From Opitutia bacterium Tous-C4FEB (lineage in GTDB: Bacteria; Verrucomicrobiota; Verrucomicrobiia; Opitutales; Opitutaceae), in the NCBI GenBank assembly GCA_002304445.1, contig NEVA01000014.1:1-64000 (forward strand): a stretch of DNA of 64,000 nucleotides. The letters are read 5' to 3'. Below are positions 54,119-62,059 of the stretch, in pieces (the stretch's first letter is position 1; each line of letters opens with the position of its first letter). Under the pieces are notes generated by a model, which had not been told where the DNA came from, ran no database searches, and saw only the letters and a list, made by a program, of their open reading frames with translations. Made by a program: the position numbers and the translations under genes.

Positions 54119-55435
54119 TCAAGGTTGCGGGAGTGGCGTGAGACCGAGGGCGAGGCGGAGTTCGACGAGCGCGAGACGTTCGTCGGCGGCGGCGAAGGTG
54201 CGACGAAGGCGGGCTTCGAGCTGGCGGGTTTCGACCCCGATGAGATCGGCGGCGAGGAGGGCTTCTTTCTCGAAGCGGGCCCGGCTGAGAGCGGCGCTCT
54301 CGGCGGCCTGTTCAACGGCGCGGGCGGAGACGGCGAGACGCTCGTTAGCGTTGGCGTGGGCGAGGCGGGCCTGCTCGACCTCGAGGCCGATGCCGAGGGT
54401 GGCTTTGCGGAGCAGCTCTTTCACCTCGGTGAGCTCGGCGCCGCTCTGGCGGATTTTCCCGGAAGTCTGGCCGCCGTCGAAGACGTTGAGGTCGACCGAG
54501 AGGCCGGCGAGCCAACTGTCGCCGTGGCGGTCGGTTTTCCAGCCCTGGTCGTAGTGATAGCTGGCGAAGGCGTTGACGTTGGGCCGACGGGCACCGCGGG
54601 CGGCTTCGACCATGGCTTCGGCGGCGCGGACGCGGGCCTGGAGGCCGAGGAGTTCGGGGCGTTGGGTGAAGTCGCCGGTGGCGGGGACGGTCAGGCGGGC
54701 GAGGGCAGGATCGTCGTCGAGCAGTTCAACGGACTCCGCGGTGGCCTCGAGCCCGAGGACGAAGTGAAACGCGCGGGAGGCGAGGGCGGCGCCGTGGCGG
54801 GCGGAGGCGAGGGTTTCGCGGGTTTGGGCGAGCTGGACCTCGAGGCTGAGCAAGTCGGCTTTCAGAAGTTGGCCGGCGTCGTAGCGGGCGCGGGCGACGG
54901 CGACGGCGGCTTCGTAGGAGTGGACGCCGGCCTCGACGGCGCCGACGGCTTCGCGGGCCTTGCGGAGATTGAGGGCGGCGCGGACGACCTCGGCGACGAG
55001 GCGTTGTTGGGCGGCGCGGAGGTCGAGGGAGGCGGCCTCGGTGCCGGCCTTGGCAGCCGAGCGGCCGGCCGTGGCGCGACCACCGGCGTAGAGATTGTAG
55101 GCGACGGTGCCGGCGGCGTTGAGGTTGTCGATGCGACCGGGACGATTGAAATCGAGGCCGAAGTTGAAGGCGCGTTGGTTAAGAATGGAGCCGAACGCCA
55201 ACATCGGGCTGTTGGTGTCGGTGTAGCGGCCGGAGAGGGAAATCTGCGGGCGCCACGCCGATTGGGCCTGATCGACGAGCGATTGGGCGGCGTCGACCCG
55301 GGCTTGGGCGACTCGGGCGTCGGGATGCCGCTCCAAGGCGGTGGCGACGGCCCGGTCCAACGTCCACGTCTCGGCGCGGAGGGCGGCCGGGGTGAGGACC
55401 GAGCAGGCGAGCGCGGATAAGAGAAGAAGGCGCAT
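54119..55435 (-). CDS. TolC-family outer-membrane efflux protein
   Basis: A 438-residue OEP-type channel with a signal peptide (cleavage near LRAET, residue 21) and the typical four-helix repeats, for example VDAAQSLVDQAQSAWRPQIS-like segments and VRAAEAMVEAARGARRPNV, the classic strand entry. It is upstream of the adaptor and pump in the same operon, an order (TolC, adaptor, pump) that is less common than pump-last in proteobacteria. Confidence 0.9.
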   Translation of the reverse strand: MRLLLLSALACSVLTPAALRAETWTLDRAVATALERHPDARVAQARVDAAQSLVDQAQSAWRPQISLSGRYTDTNSPMLAFGSILNQRAFNFGLDFNRPGRIDNLNAAGTVAYNLYAGGRATAGRSAAKAGTEAASLDLRAAQQRLVAEVVRAALNLRKAREAVGAVEAGVHSYEAAVAVARARYDAGQLLKADLLSLEVQLAQTRETLASARHGAALASRAFHFVLGLEATAESVELLDDDPALARLTVPATGDFTQRPELLGLQARVRAAEAMVEAARGARRPNVNAFASYHYDQGWKTDRHGDSWLAGLSVDLNVFDGGQTSGKIRQSGAELTEVKELLRKATLGIGLEVEQARLAHANANERLAVSARAVEQAAESAALSRARFEKEALLAADLIGVETRQLEARLRRTFAAADERLALVELRLALGLTPLPQP

Positions 55436-55465
55436 GGCGGGGAAAATCCGAGAGGTGACGGCGGG

Positions 55466-55648
55466 CTAGGTTGAGCGGCCGGAGTAGGCGAAGAGAAGGC
55501 CCAGCCCGGTGCCATAGAGAGCGCCGCGCCACCACGTAGAGGTTAGCGGGCAGGTGCCCGACGTGCATTGGCCGAAGTAGCCGAGCGCGGCACCGAGGGC
55601 GGCACCGGCGAACACGGTCAGAGTAAAACGGAGGAGGGGCGAGAGCAT
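55466..55648 (-). CDS. DUF6132-like small membrane protein
   Basis: A 60-residue protein with two membrane helices and the central motif GQCTSGTCPLTS, matching the Cys-containing loop of the DUF6132 family. It lies between the DUF2892 gene (17-base gap) and tolC (30-base gap). Two Cys in a short loop invite a redox or persulfide role, but this is inference. ATG 55648 is the only start that gives the first helix cleanly. Confidence 0.75.
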   Translation of the reverse strand: MLSPLLRFTLTVFAGAALGAALGYFGQCTSGTCPLTSTWWRGALYGTGLGLLFAYSGRST

Positions 55649-55665
55649 GGGAGTAGGACCGCTGC

Positions 55666-55893
55666 TTAGGCGCGCGGTGCCCCGCCGAAACGGATGCGGC
55701 GGTCGGCATCGATCCAGCCGAGCTTGTCTAGGACGAAGGTGGGCGGGCAGAAACCGGTGAGGGCGGACTGGATGAGGTTGAGGCCGATGAAGGCGGTGAA
55801 GAAGAGCCAGCGGGCGTCGACAAAATGGGTGAGGGCCACGCTGAGCAAAATCATGACGCCGGCGAGGATACGGATGAAGGATTCGGTTTTCAT
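55666..55893 (-). CDS. DUF2892 inner-membrane protein, copy 1
   Basis: A 75-residue DUF2892 protein: SFIRILAGVMILLSVAL and the second helix TAFIGLNLIQSALTGFCPP, the common GFCPP end with one Cys. It is the first gene of the efflux operon, directly behind the palindromic operator, and would respond first to the ArsR regulator. Confidence 0.88.
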   Translation of the reverse strand: MKTESFIRILAGVMILLSVALTHFVDARWLFFTAFIGLNLIQSALTGFCPPTFVLDKLGWIDADRRIRFGGAPRA

Positions 55894-55924
55894 AAGGGAG
55901 GGGAGGGAGGTTTATTTGATTACT

Positions 55925-55946
55925 ATATGAGCATATGAGCATATGC
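55925..55946. promoter_or_regulatory. Palindromic ArsR operator candidate
   Basis: GCATATG-AG-CATATGC (55931-55946) is a perfect palindrome, and ATATGAGC is directly repeated at 55925 and 55933, with a third partial copy at 55941. The site lies between the divergent DUF2892 operon (start 55893) and the ArsR gene (start 55982) and overlaps the alternative ATG 55943, which argues that 55982 is the true ArsR start. Confidence 0.75.
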
Positions 55947-55981
55947 TTGAAACAAAGTCAAGAACGTGCTTTGGTTTGGGC

Positions 55982-56317
55982 ATGGCAAAGAAACCACGAG
56001 TCATGACGGAGGAGGCGCTGGGGCTGATTGCTCGGCGGTTTGCGGCGCTGGCCGAGCCGATGCGGCTGCGGCTGCTGCACGCGCTGTTCGATGGGGAAAA
56101 GAGCGTGGGCACGTTGGTCGAGCTCAGCGGCGGCACGCAGGCCAACGTCTCGCGCCACCTGCAAACGTTGATGGACGCCGGGATGCTGACGCGGCGCAAA
56201 GAGGGCCTGCAGGTTTTCTACGGGATTGGGGACGAGTCGATTTTCCAGTTGTGCGAACTGGTGTGCGGAAGTCTGGAGCAGCAGCACGCGCAACGGGCGG
56301 AGTCGCTGGCGCGATAG
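55982..56317 (+). CDS. ArsR/SmtB-family transcriptional regulator
   Basis: A 111-residue winged-helix regulator: FAALAEPMRLRLLHAL opens the fold, the recognition helix is near TQANVSRHLQTLMDAG (about 52-67) and the wing ends GLQVFYGIG. Two Cys at 91 and 95 (FQLCELVCGSL) lie in the C-terminal helix at the dimer interface. Metal-box ELCVCDL of classic ArsR is missing, so a thiol/sulfur-sensing mode like that of BigR/SqrR-type proteins is possible. It is divergent from the efflux operon and probably represses it and itself. Confidence 0.9.
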   Translation: MAKKPRVMTEEALGLIARRFAALAEPMRLRLLHALFDGEKSVGTLVELSGGTQANVSRHLQTLMDAGMLTRRKEGLQVFYGIGDESIFQLCELVCGSLEQQHAQRAESLAR

Positions 56318-56340
56318 TGCCGGCCGGTGCGATCGCGCGC

Positions 56341-56423
56341 GTGGCATGGGCCTCTCGCCCGTGAACGGGCGGGCAGCTTGCCCGGTCGTTTCCGAATCCA
56401 TGAGCGGGACGTCCCTGTCACGT
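56341..56423 (+). repeat. Dispersed intergenic repeat, family A copy 2
   Basis: It holds CTCGCCCGTGAACGGGCGGG, GCAGCTTGCCCGGTCGTTTCC and CCATGAGCGGGACG in that order, as in the copies at 26630 and 61831. It begins 24 bases after the ArsR stop and fills part of the 253-base gap before the Gfo/Idh gene. The hairpin CGCCCGT-GA-ACGGGCG is perfect. Confidence 0.75.
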
Positions 56424-56570
56424 TGAGCCCCGACGTCACTTTCGGTGGAGTCGGTTTCGTTGGACGGGCCTCGGACAGGCTTGATTTGTTGATGAACCGG
56501 CTGCGTTATCGCCTCAGGTTTTCATCCCAAACCATCCCGGTTGCCCGAGCTGTCCCCCGTCTTTTCCCCT

Positions 56571-57869
56571 ATGAGCACTCTCCTCACCCGTCGTCTCGTC
56601 CTCAAACGCGGTCTCGCCGGCATCATCGCCTACGCGGCCGCGCCGAATATTTTCCCATCGTCGCTCTTCGGCAAGGGCGCTCCGAGCAACCGCATCAATG
56701 TCGGTCTCGTGGGCAACGGCCTCATCTGTAATTCCCATGCCGGCACGCTGCTCGGCCGGCCCGACGATTGTCAGATCGTCGCCACCTGCGATGTGATGCG
56801 CAGCAAGGCCGAAAAAATGCGCGACCGTATCGGCGTCGCCTACGGTAAACGCAAGGCCAGCGGTGCGCCTGCGACCGGTCCCGAGATTTATGCGACGCAC
56901 GAGGAACTGGTCGCGCGTCCGGACATCGACGTGGTCTTCGTCTGCACGCCCGACCACTGGCACGCGGCGGTTTCCAAGGCCGCCATGCTCGCCGGCAAAG
57001 ACGTTTACTGCGAGAAGCCCCAGACGCTCACCGTCCACGAAGGCCGCGTGCTGGTTGACGTGGCGCGGCGCACCGGCCGGGTTTTCCAGACCGGCACGCA
57101 ACAACGCTCCAACAAGTCCTTCCGCAAGGCCGCCGAGATCGTGCGCAACGGTTGGCTCGGCGAGATCAAACTCATCCGCACCCGCCTCGGCGAATTCCCG
57201 CCCGCGCCCGCGCTCTCCGAGGAACCCGTGCCCGCCGGCTTCGACTACGACCGCTGGCTCGGGCCCACGCCGTGGCGCCCCTATAACGAACAGCGGGTCA
57301 AGGGTGACTACGGCGGCGGTTGGCGCTGCTTCCTCGAATACGGCAGCCGCAAGAACGGGGACTGGGGCGCGCACCATTTCGACATCATCCAGACCGCGCT
57401 TGGCACGGACGACTCCGGCCCGGTTGAGTTCATCCCTATCGGTCACGAGGGCTGCAAATTCCAGACGCACGTCTACGCGAACGGCGTGCGCGTCGAGCGC
57501 TTCGACGACCCGAGCCTCAAGGGCATGATCGAGTTTCAGGGCACCAAGGGCACCGTCTGGGTCTCGCGCAACGACGAGTTTTTCTCCGATCCGCCCGAGC
57601 TCGCCTCCCGCCCCCTGCGCGGCGAGGACATCCACCTCTACGCGAGCGACGACCACCACACCGATTTCTTCAACTGCGTGCGCTCCCGCCAACGCCCCAT
57701 CGCCGACGTCGAGGCAGGCCATCGCAGCGCGAGCATCTGTCACCTCAACGCCATCGCCGCCCAAGTCGGCCGCGCGATCCGCTGGGATCCTCGCGCCGAG
57801 AAGATCATCGGCGACCCGATGGCCGCCCGGCTGCTCGATCGCCCCCGTCGCGCCGGCTACGCCCTCTAA
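56571..57869 (+). CDS. Gfo/Idh/MocA-family oxidoreductase with Tat signal
   Basis: A 432-residue NAD(P)-dependent oxidoreductase. A twin-arginine signal is at the start (TRRLVLKRG at 6-14), then the Rossmann strand INVGLVGNGLI (about 42-52), the EKP motif in YCEKPQTLTVHEG near 148 and the C-terminal domain with GDWGAHHFD. Exported Gfo/Idh proteins bearing their own cofactor are frequent in Opitutaceae and planctomycetes and oxidise sugars or inositols, often alongside DUF1080 proteins. It is followed after 21 bases by a HEAT-repeat protein on the same strand. Confidence 0.9.
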   Translation: MSTLLTRRLVLKRGLAGIIAYAAAPNIFPSSLFGKGAPSNRINVGLVGNGLICNSHAGTLLGRPDDCQIVATCDVMRSKAEKMRDRIGVAYGKRKASGAPATGPEIYATHEELVARPDIDVVFVCTPDHWHAAVSKAAMLAGKDVYCEKPQTLTVHEGRVLVDVARRTGRVFQTGTQQRSNKSFRKAAEIVRNGWLGEIKLIRTRLGEFPPAPALSEEPVPAGFDYDRWLGPTPWRPYNEQRVKGDYGGGWRCFLEYGSRKNGDWGAHHFDIIQTALGTDDSGPVEFIPIGHEGCKFQTHVYANGVRVERFDDPSLKGMIEFQGTKGTVWVSRNDEFFSDPPELASRPLRGEDIHLYASDDHHTDFFNCVRSRQRPIADVEAGHRSASICHLNAIAAQVGRAIRWDPRAEKIIGDPMAARLLDRPRRAGYAL

Positions 57870-57890
57870 CCCTAAAAAAACATTTTCGCT

Positions 57891-60182
57891 ATGTCGCGCT
57901 CCCTTTTCCCGTTTCCCGTCGCTCTGCTGGTCTGCGCCGGATTGGTGCTCCCGTTGTCGGCCGCTGATTCGGCGCTACCCGTCCTCGGTTTTTCCGGCAG
58001 CCAAGGCGCTCTCGAGGCGCTGGACGGCGACCTCAAGGCCGCCGGCACCGATCCTGCCAAGCTCGCGGCGCTCGAAGCGCGCCTGCTCGCCGTGCTGCGC
58101 AACAAAGACGCCACCTTCGCCGCGCGCCAAGCCGCCGCGCAACGCCTCGGCCTCGTCCTCGCTTTCAGCGCGGTGAAGCCGACCGCCGCCACGCTTCGCC
58201 CGCTCGGCACGATGCTGGCCGACGAACGCGATTCCGATCTCGCCCGCTCGGCGCTCGAGCCGGTTACCTCCGACGTGGCGGACCCGCTGCTCGTGACCGC
58301 GCTCGGCAAAACCTCCGGGCGCACGCGTCTCGGTTTGATTGATACGGTCGCCCGCCGCGGGAGCGTGGCCGCCGTCCCGGCGCTGGCCAAGCTCCTCGCA
58401 AGCCCGGATGGGCCGACGGCCGCGGCTGCCGCGGAAGCGCTTGGCGCGATTGGCGGTTCCGAGGCGCTCGCCGCATTGCAAGCGACACCCGAGCCCGCCC
58501 CGCGCGCCGTGACCGCCGCGAAACTTGTCGCGGTCACCCGTTTGCCGGCGGCCGACGCCGTGCCCTTGCTCCAAGGCATCCGCACGGCGGCCGGCGATCC
58601 CGTGCACCGCGCGGCCGCGTTGCGTGCCCTCCTTGAAATCGACGCCGTCAACGCTCCGGCCACGACGGTCGCGGTGCTCGGCGGCGATGATTGGGCGATG
58701 AAGCAAGTCGTGCTCGAATCACTTTACGCCTCGCGTGCGCCCGGCTTGGCGGCGGCGCTGCTGGGATCGCTTCCCTCGTGGGATGCGCCCACGCAGAGCG
58801 GCGTCCTCCACGCGCTCGGCCGTCGGGGCGAGGCCACGGCAGCGGCGGCAGCGGTTGCGGCGACCGCCCATGCCGACGCCGAAGTGCGCGGCGCCGCGAT
58901 CACGGCGCTGGGCACGATTCCGGGCTCGGCCGAGACGGCGCGGGTGCTGGCGAAAATTGCGGCCGGTGCCGACGCCGCCGAGGCCAAGGCCGCCCGCGTC
59001 AGCTTGGCCCGCCTGAATGGTCCGGGCGTGAGCGCCGCCGTTCTCTCCGGCGCCGAGCAGGGCGAAGCCGCCCTGCGGACTGCGTTCATCGAACAACTCG
59101 CCCTGCGCAATCAGACCGAAGGCCTGCCGCTCCTCTTGAAATTGCGGGCCGATCCGGACGCGGCGGTGCGCGCGGCGGCGGCTACGGCGTTTGGCGATCT
59201 CGCGCCGATTGCCGACGTGAAGACCTTGCTCGACTGGACGCTGGCGGCGACCGACGCCAACGAACAAAGCCGCGCCCTGCGCGCGCTGGTGACGTTGACG
59301 TTGCGCAACCCCACGATTGCGACCCGTGGCGCGCCGGTGTATGCGGCGATCGAGAGCGCGAGTGCCGAAGCGGCGCTGCGGTTGTTGCCCGCGCTGGGGC
59401 GCATCGGTGGCGAGCCCAGTGCGGCCTCGGCCGCCCGGCTCGCGCTCGGGGCGGACGCCAAGGTGGCGGAAGCGGCGCTCGCGGCGCTGACCCGTTGGAG
59501 CGATACCACGGCGTTGGCCTCACTTGCGGGCGTGGCCGAGAAGACGACCTTGCCGGCGGCCCGGACGACGGCGGTTGAGGGCGTGATGGCGTATTTCGAG
59601 CGCACCCGTGTGGCGTGGGACGGGGATGATACGGCGGTGGTCGCCCGGTTGCTCCCGGTGGTGGCCGATCCGGCGGTGCGCGGCCGGCTGCTGAAATTGC
59701 TCAGTCGGGCCGGCGACTCGGCGGCGTTGGCGTTGGCTGCGGGGCTCAAGGCCGATGCCGCGGTGGGCGCAGCCGCGCGCGAAGCGGTCGAAATCATCAC
59801 GGCCAATCTGGCGGGCCCGGCCAAAGTGCGGGCGTCGGCGCCGTCGGGTGCCGGCAATATCATGGATGGCAAAACGAACACCCGTTGGACCGTGCCGCAG
59901 GTCGGCGAAGAGTGGGTGGAGATCGATTTCAAAGTGGCGCGGCCGTTGCACCGGCTGACGCTGGACCAGACTGGCCGGGCGGGAGACTTTCCGGAATCGT
60001 ATGCGGTGCATGTGACGGATGACCTGGCCAATCCCGGCGCGCCGGTGGCGACGGGCACCGGGCAGACGGGCAAGACGGTGATCGCGCTCCCGGCGGGTAC
60101 GCGGGGCCGCTACGTGATCATCAAAAACGTCGCCGAGCGCCTGGACGGCTGGTGGGCGATCATTGAGCTCTACGTGGATTGA
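57891..60182 (+). CDS. Secreted HEAT-repeat protein with C-terminal discoidin-like domain
   Basis: A 763-residue exported protein: signal peptide (cleavage near SAADS, residue 25), then about 560 residues of Ala-rich HEAT-type helix pairs (for example VPALAKLLASPDGPTAAAAA and AAAVRAAAATAFGDLAPIAD-like units), and a C-terminal domain from about 630 with SGAGNIMDGKTNTRW, EWVEIDF and GRYVIIKN, typical of F5/8 type C/discoidin sugar-binding domains. It probably binds a glycan outside the cell and works with the Gfo/Idh enzyme upstream. It ends 102 bases before a terminator serving the opposite gene. Confidence 0.85.
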   Translation: MSRSLFPFPVALLVCAGLVLPLSAADSALPVLGFSGSQGALEALDGDLKAAGTDPAKLAALEARLLAVLRNKDATFAARQAAAQRLGLVLAFSAVKPTAATLRPLGTMLADERDSDLARSALEPVTSDVADPLLVTALGKTSGRTRLGLIDTVARRGSVAAVPALAKLLASPDGPTAAAAAEALGAIGGSEALAALQATPEPAPRAVTAAKLVAVTRLPAADAVPLLQGIRTAAGDPVHRAAALRALLEIDAVNAPATTVAVLGGDDWAMKQVVLESLYASRAPGLAAALLGSLPSWDAPTQSGVLHALGRRGEATAAAAAVAATAHADAEVRGAAITALGTIPGSAETARVLAKIAAGADAAEAKAARVSLARLNGPGVSAAVLSGAEQGEAALRTAFIEQLALRNQTEGLPLLLKLRADPDAAVRAAAATAFGDLAPIADVKTLLDWTLAATDANEQSRALRALVTLTLRNPTIATRGAPVYAAIESASAEAALRLLPALGRIGGEPSAASAARLALGADAKVAEAALAALTRWSDTTALASLAGVAEKTTLPAARTTAVEGVMAYFERTRVAWDGDDTAVVARLLPVVADPAVRGRLLKLLSRAGDSAALALAAGLKADAAVGAAAREAVEIITANLAGPAKVRASAPSGAGNIMDGKTNTRWTVPQVGEEWVEIDFKVARPLHRLTLDQTGRAGDFPESYAVHVTDDLANPGAPVATGTGQTGKTVIALPAGTRGRYVIIKNVAERLDGWWAIIELYVD

Positions 60183-60283
60183 GCGACCACGCGACGGGGG
60201 GCTGAGGAGCGTGCACGCCCGGATGTTTATGCTCGTTTTTTGAGGTAAATTAAGCGCGCGGCCGAGGCGACGCGGCTGGAACT

Positions 60284-60326
60284 AAAAAAGGCTTGGGCTG
60301 AGGTGGCATTGTTGCCGACCCAAGCC
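60284..60326 (-). terminator. Intrinsic terminator of the MFS gene
   Basis: GGCTTGGG (60290-60297) pairs with CCCAAGCC (60319-60326), with a smaller inner dyad GGCA/TGCC. On the minus strand the stem is followed by six T residues (60289-60284). It lies 23 bases after the MFS stop and also sits downstream of the convergent HEAT gene. Confidence 0.85.
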
Positions 60327-60348
60327 CAAACTCGGTTTAAAGCGCCGT

Positions 60349-61683
60349 TCACTCCATCTCGGAATGACGGCTCTCCTTAAGGTAGATGGCGCCGATGATG
60401 GTCGTCGCGAGCGCGATGCCGATGGGGTAGGCTAGGCCGGCGTAGGGATTGCCAAAGTGGGCGACCATCGACGTGGCGATCAGCGGAGTGAGGCCGCCGA
60501 AGATGCCGTTGCCGACGTGGTAGGGGAGCGACATCGAGGTGTAGCGAATCCGGGTCGGGAAGATCTCTACGAGGTAGGCGGCGATGGGCCCGTAGGTCAT
60601 CGCGACGAGCAGCACCATGACGAAGAGCAGCGCGACGATCATCACATGGTTGAGCGGCTGGGCGAAGTGCGAGAGGCCCATGAAGAGCGGGATGTAGAGA
60701 ATCGCGGCGAGCAACATGCCGCCGAGGATGACAGGCTTGCGGCCGATTTTGTCGGAAAGGCTGCCGAAAAGGACGAAGAACGGCGTGCCGAGCACCAAGG
60801 CGGTGGCGATCAAGATGAGCGATGTCTCGTAGCCGATGTTCAGCACCTTTTGCAGGAAGAACATGGCGTAGAATTGGCCCGTATACCACACGACGCCCTG
60901 GCCGGCGGTCGCGCCGAAGAGCGCGATCAGCACGAGCCGGCGATTCACCGGATTTATGAAACTCTCTTTGATCGGATTCACCGCCAGTTTGCCGGCGGCC
61001 TTGGCCTTCGCGAAGAGCGGTGACTCCTCCATCTTGATACGGATGTAATAGGAAAGTCCGACGAGCACGATCGAGAGGAGAAACGGCAGGCGCCAGCCCC
61101 AGGCGGTGAATTTTTCGACGCCGATGGCTTGGCGCACGAGCAGAATGACGACGATGGCCAACAGCAGGCCCCCGGTTGCCGTGATCTGGATGAAGCTGGT
61201 GTAGAAACCGCGGTGGGCGCGCGGGGTGTGCTCGGCGACGTAGGTGGCGGCGCCGCCGTATTCGCCGCCGAGGGCGAGGCCTTGCACGAGGCGGAGCAGC
61301 ACGAGGCAGATCGGGGCGGCGATGCCGATGGTTTCGTAGTCGGGCAGCAGCCCGATGGCGAAGGTCGCGCCGCCCATCAACAGCAACGTCAGCAGAAACG
61401 TGTATTTACGGCCGACGAGGTCGCCGATGTGACCGAAGACGATCGCGCCGAACGGGCGGACAATGAAGCCGGTCGCGAAGGTTGCCAGCGTGAGCAAAAA
61501 CGCGGCGGTGGGATTGTCCTTTGGGAAAAAGTGTCCGGCGATCAGGGTGGCGAGCGCACCGTAAACGAAGAAGTCATACCACTCGATCAGCGTGCCGGCG
61601 GAGGAGGCCGAGATGACTTTCCAAAGGGTCTTTTTGTCGGTGTGGTGCGGAGCGGTGCTGGGATGGGCGTGAGCGGCGGACAT
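60349..61683 (-). CDS. MHS-type MFS transporter
   Basis: A 444-residue major facilitator of the metabolite:H+ symporter (ProP/ShiA-like) type, with 12 helices. It begins with a His-rich hydrophilic stretch (HAHPSTAPHHTDKK), then GTLIEWYDFFVYG, RPFGAIVFGHIGDLVGRK (the A motif region) and GALAYVAEHTP-like QGLALGGEYGGAATYVAEHTP (partly quoted: ALGGEYGGAATYV). Substrates in this group are organic acids or betaines. ATG 61683 avoids an upstream 41-codon extension of shadow sequence. Confidence 0.9.
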   Translation of the reverse strand: MSAAHAHPSTAPHHTDKKTLWKVISASSAGTLIEWYDFFVYGALATLIAGHFFPKDNPTAAFLLTLATFATGFIVRPFGAIVFGHIGDLVGRKYTFLLTLLLMGGATFAIGLLPDYETIGIAAPICLVLLRLVQGLALGGEYGGAATYVAEHTPRAHRGFYTSFIQITATGGLLLAIVVILLVRQAIGVEKFTAWGWRLPFLLSIVLVGLSYYIRIKMEESPLFAKAKAAGKLAVNPIKESFINPVNRRLVLIALFGATAGQGVVWYTGQFYAMFFLQKVLNIGYETSLILIATALVLGTPFFVLFGSLSDKIGRKPVILGGMLLAAILYIPLFMGLSHFAQPLNHVMIVALLFVMVLLVAMTYGPIAAYLVEIFPTRIRYTSMSLPYHVGNGIFGGLTPLIATSMVAHFGNPYAGLAYPIGIALATTIIGAIYLKESRHSEME

Positions 61684-61830
61684 AGTGGAGTGGGGTGCAA
61701 GACGCGCACCATAGGCGGCGGCGAGTGCGGTGTAGGAGAAAAGGGAAAATAGGGCCGGGGCCGTGAAGGCAAGACCGGGCATCCGTCGCGGCGCGGAAGG
61801 GGTCAACGGTAAGCGACGTCGGTGATTGAA

Positions 61831-61915
61831 GTGGCACGGGCGTCCCGCTGATGGGATCGGAAACCACCGGGCAAGAAGTCCGCTCGTTCACGGGCGAGAC
61901 AACCGTGTCCCGCTG
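61831..61915 (-). repeat. Dispersed intergenic repeat, family A copy 3
   Basis: The reverse strand carries CTCGCCCGTGAACGAGCGGA, CTTCTTGCCCGGTGGTTTCC and CCATCAGCGGGACG, parallel to the copy at 56341-56423. It lies in the 376-base divergent region between the MFS and Nramp-like genes, where no gene is present; the rest of that region shows no strong promoter or hairpin to my eye. Confidence 0.75.
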
Positions 61916-62059
61916 GTAACAAACCCGGTGACCCATTTTCGCCGAACAAGTCCAAGTCATACCGGCCGCCGGGATAATGTTGGGTTGTGCCGGCGGTGCG
62001 GTTGCTTCTTTTATTTTCACGCCCCATCCCCGCCTCCGCGCCGAAAAACCGCTCCAAAA

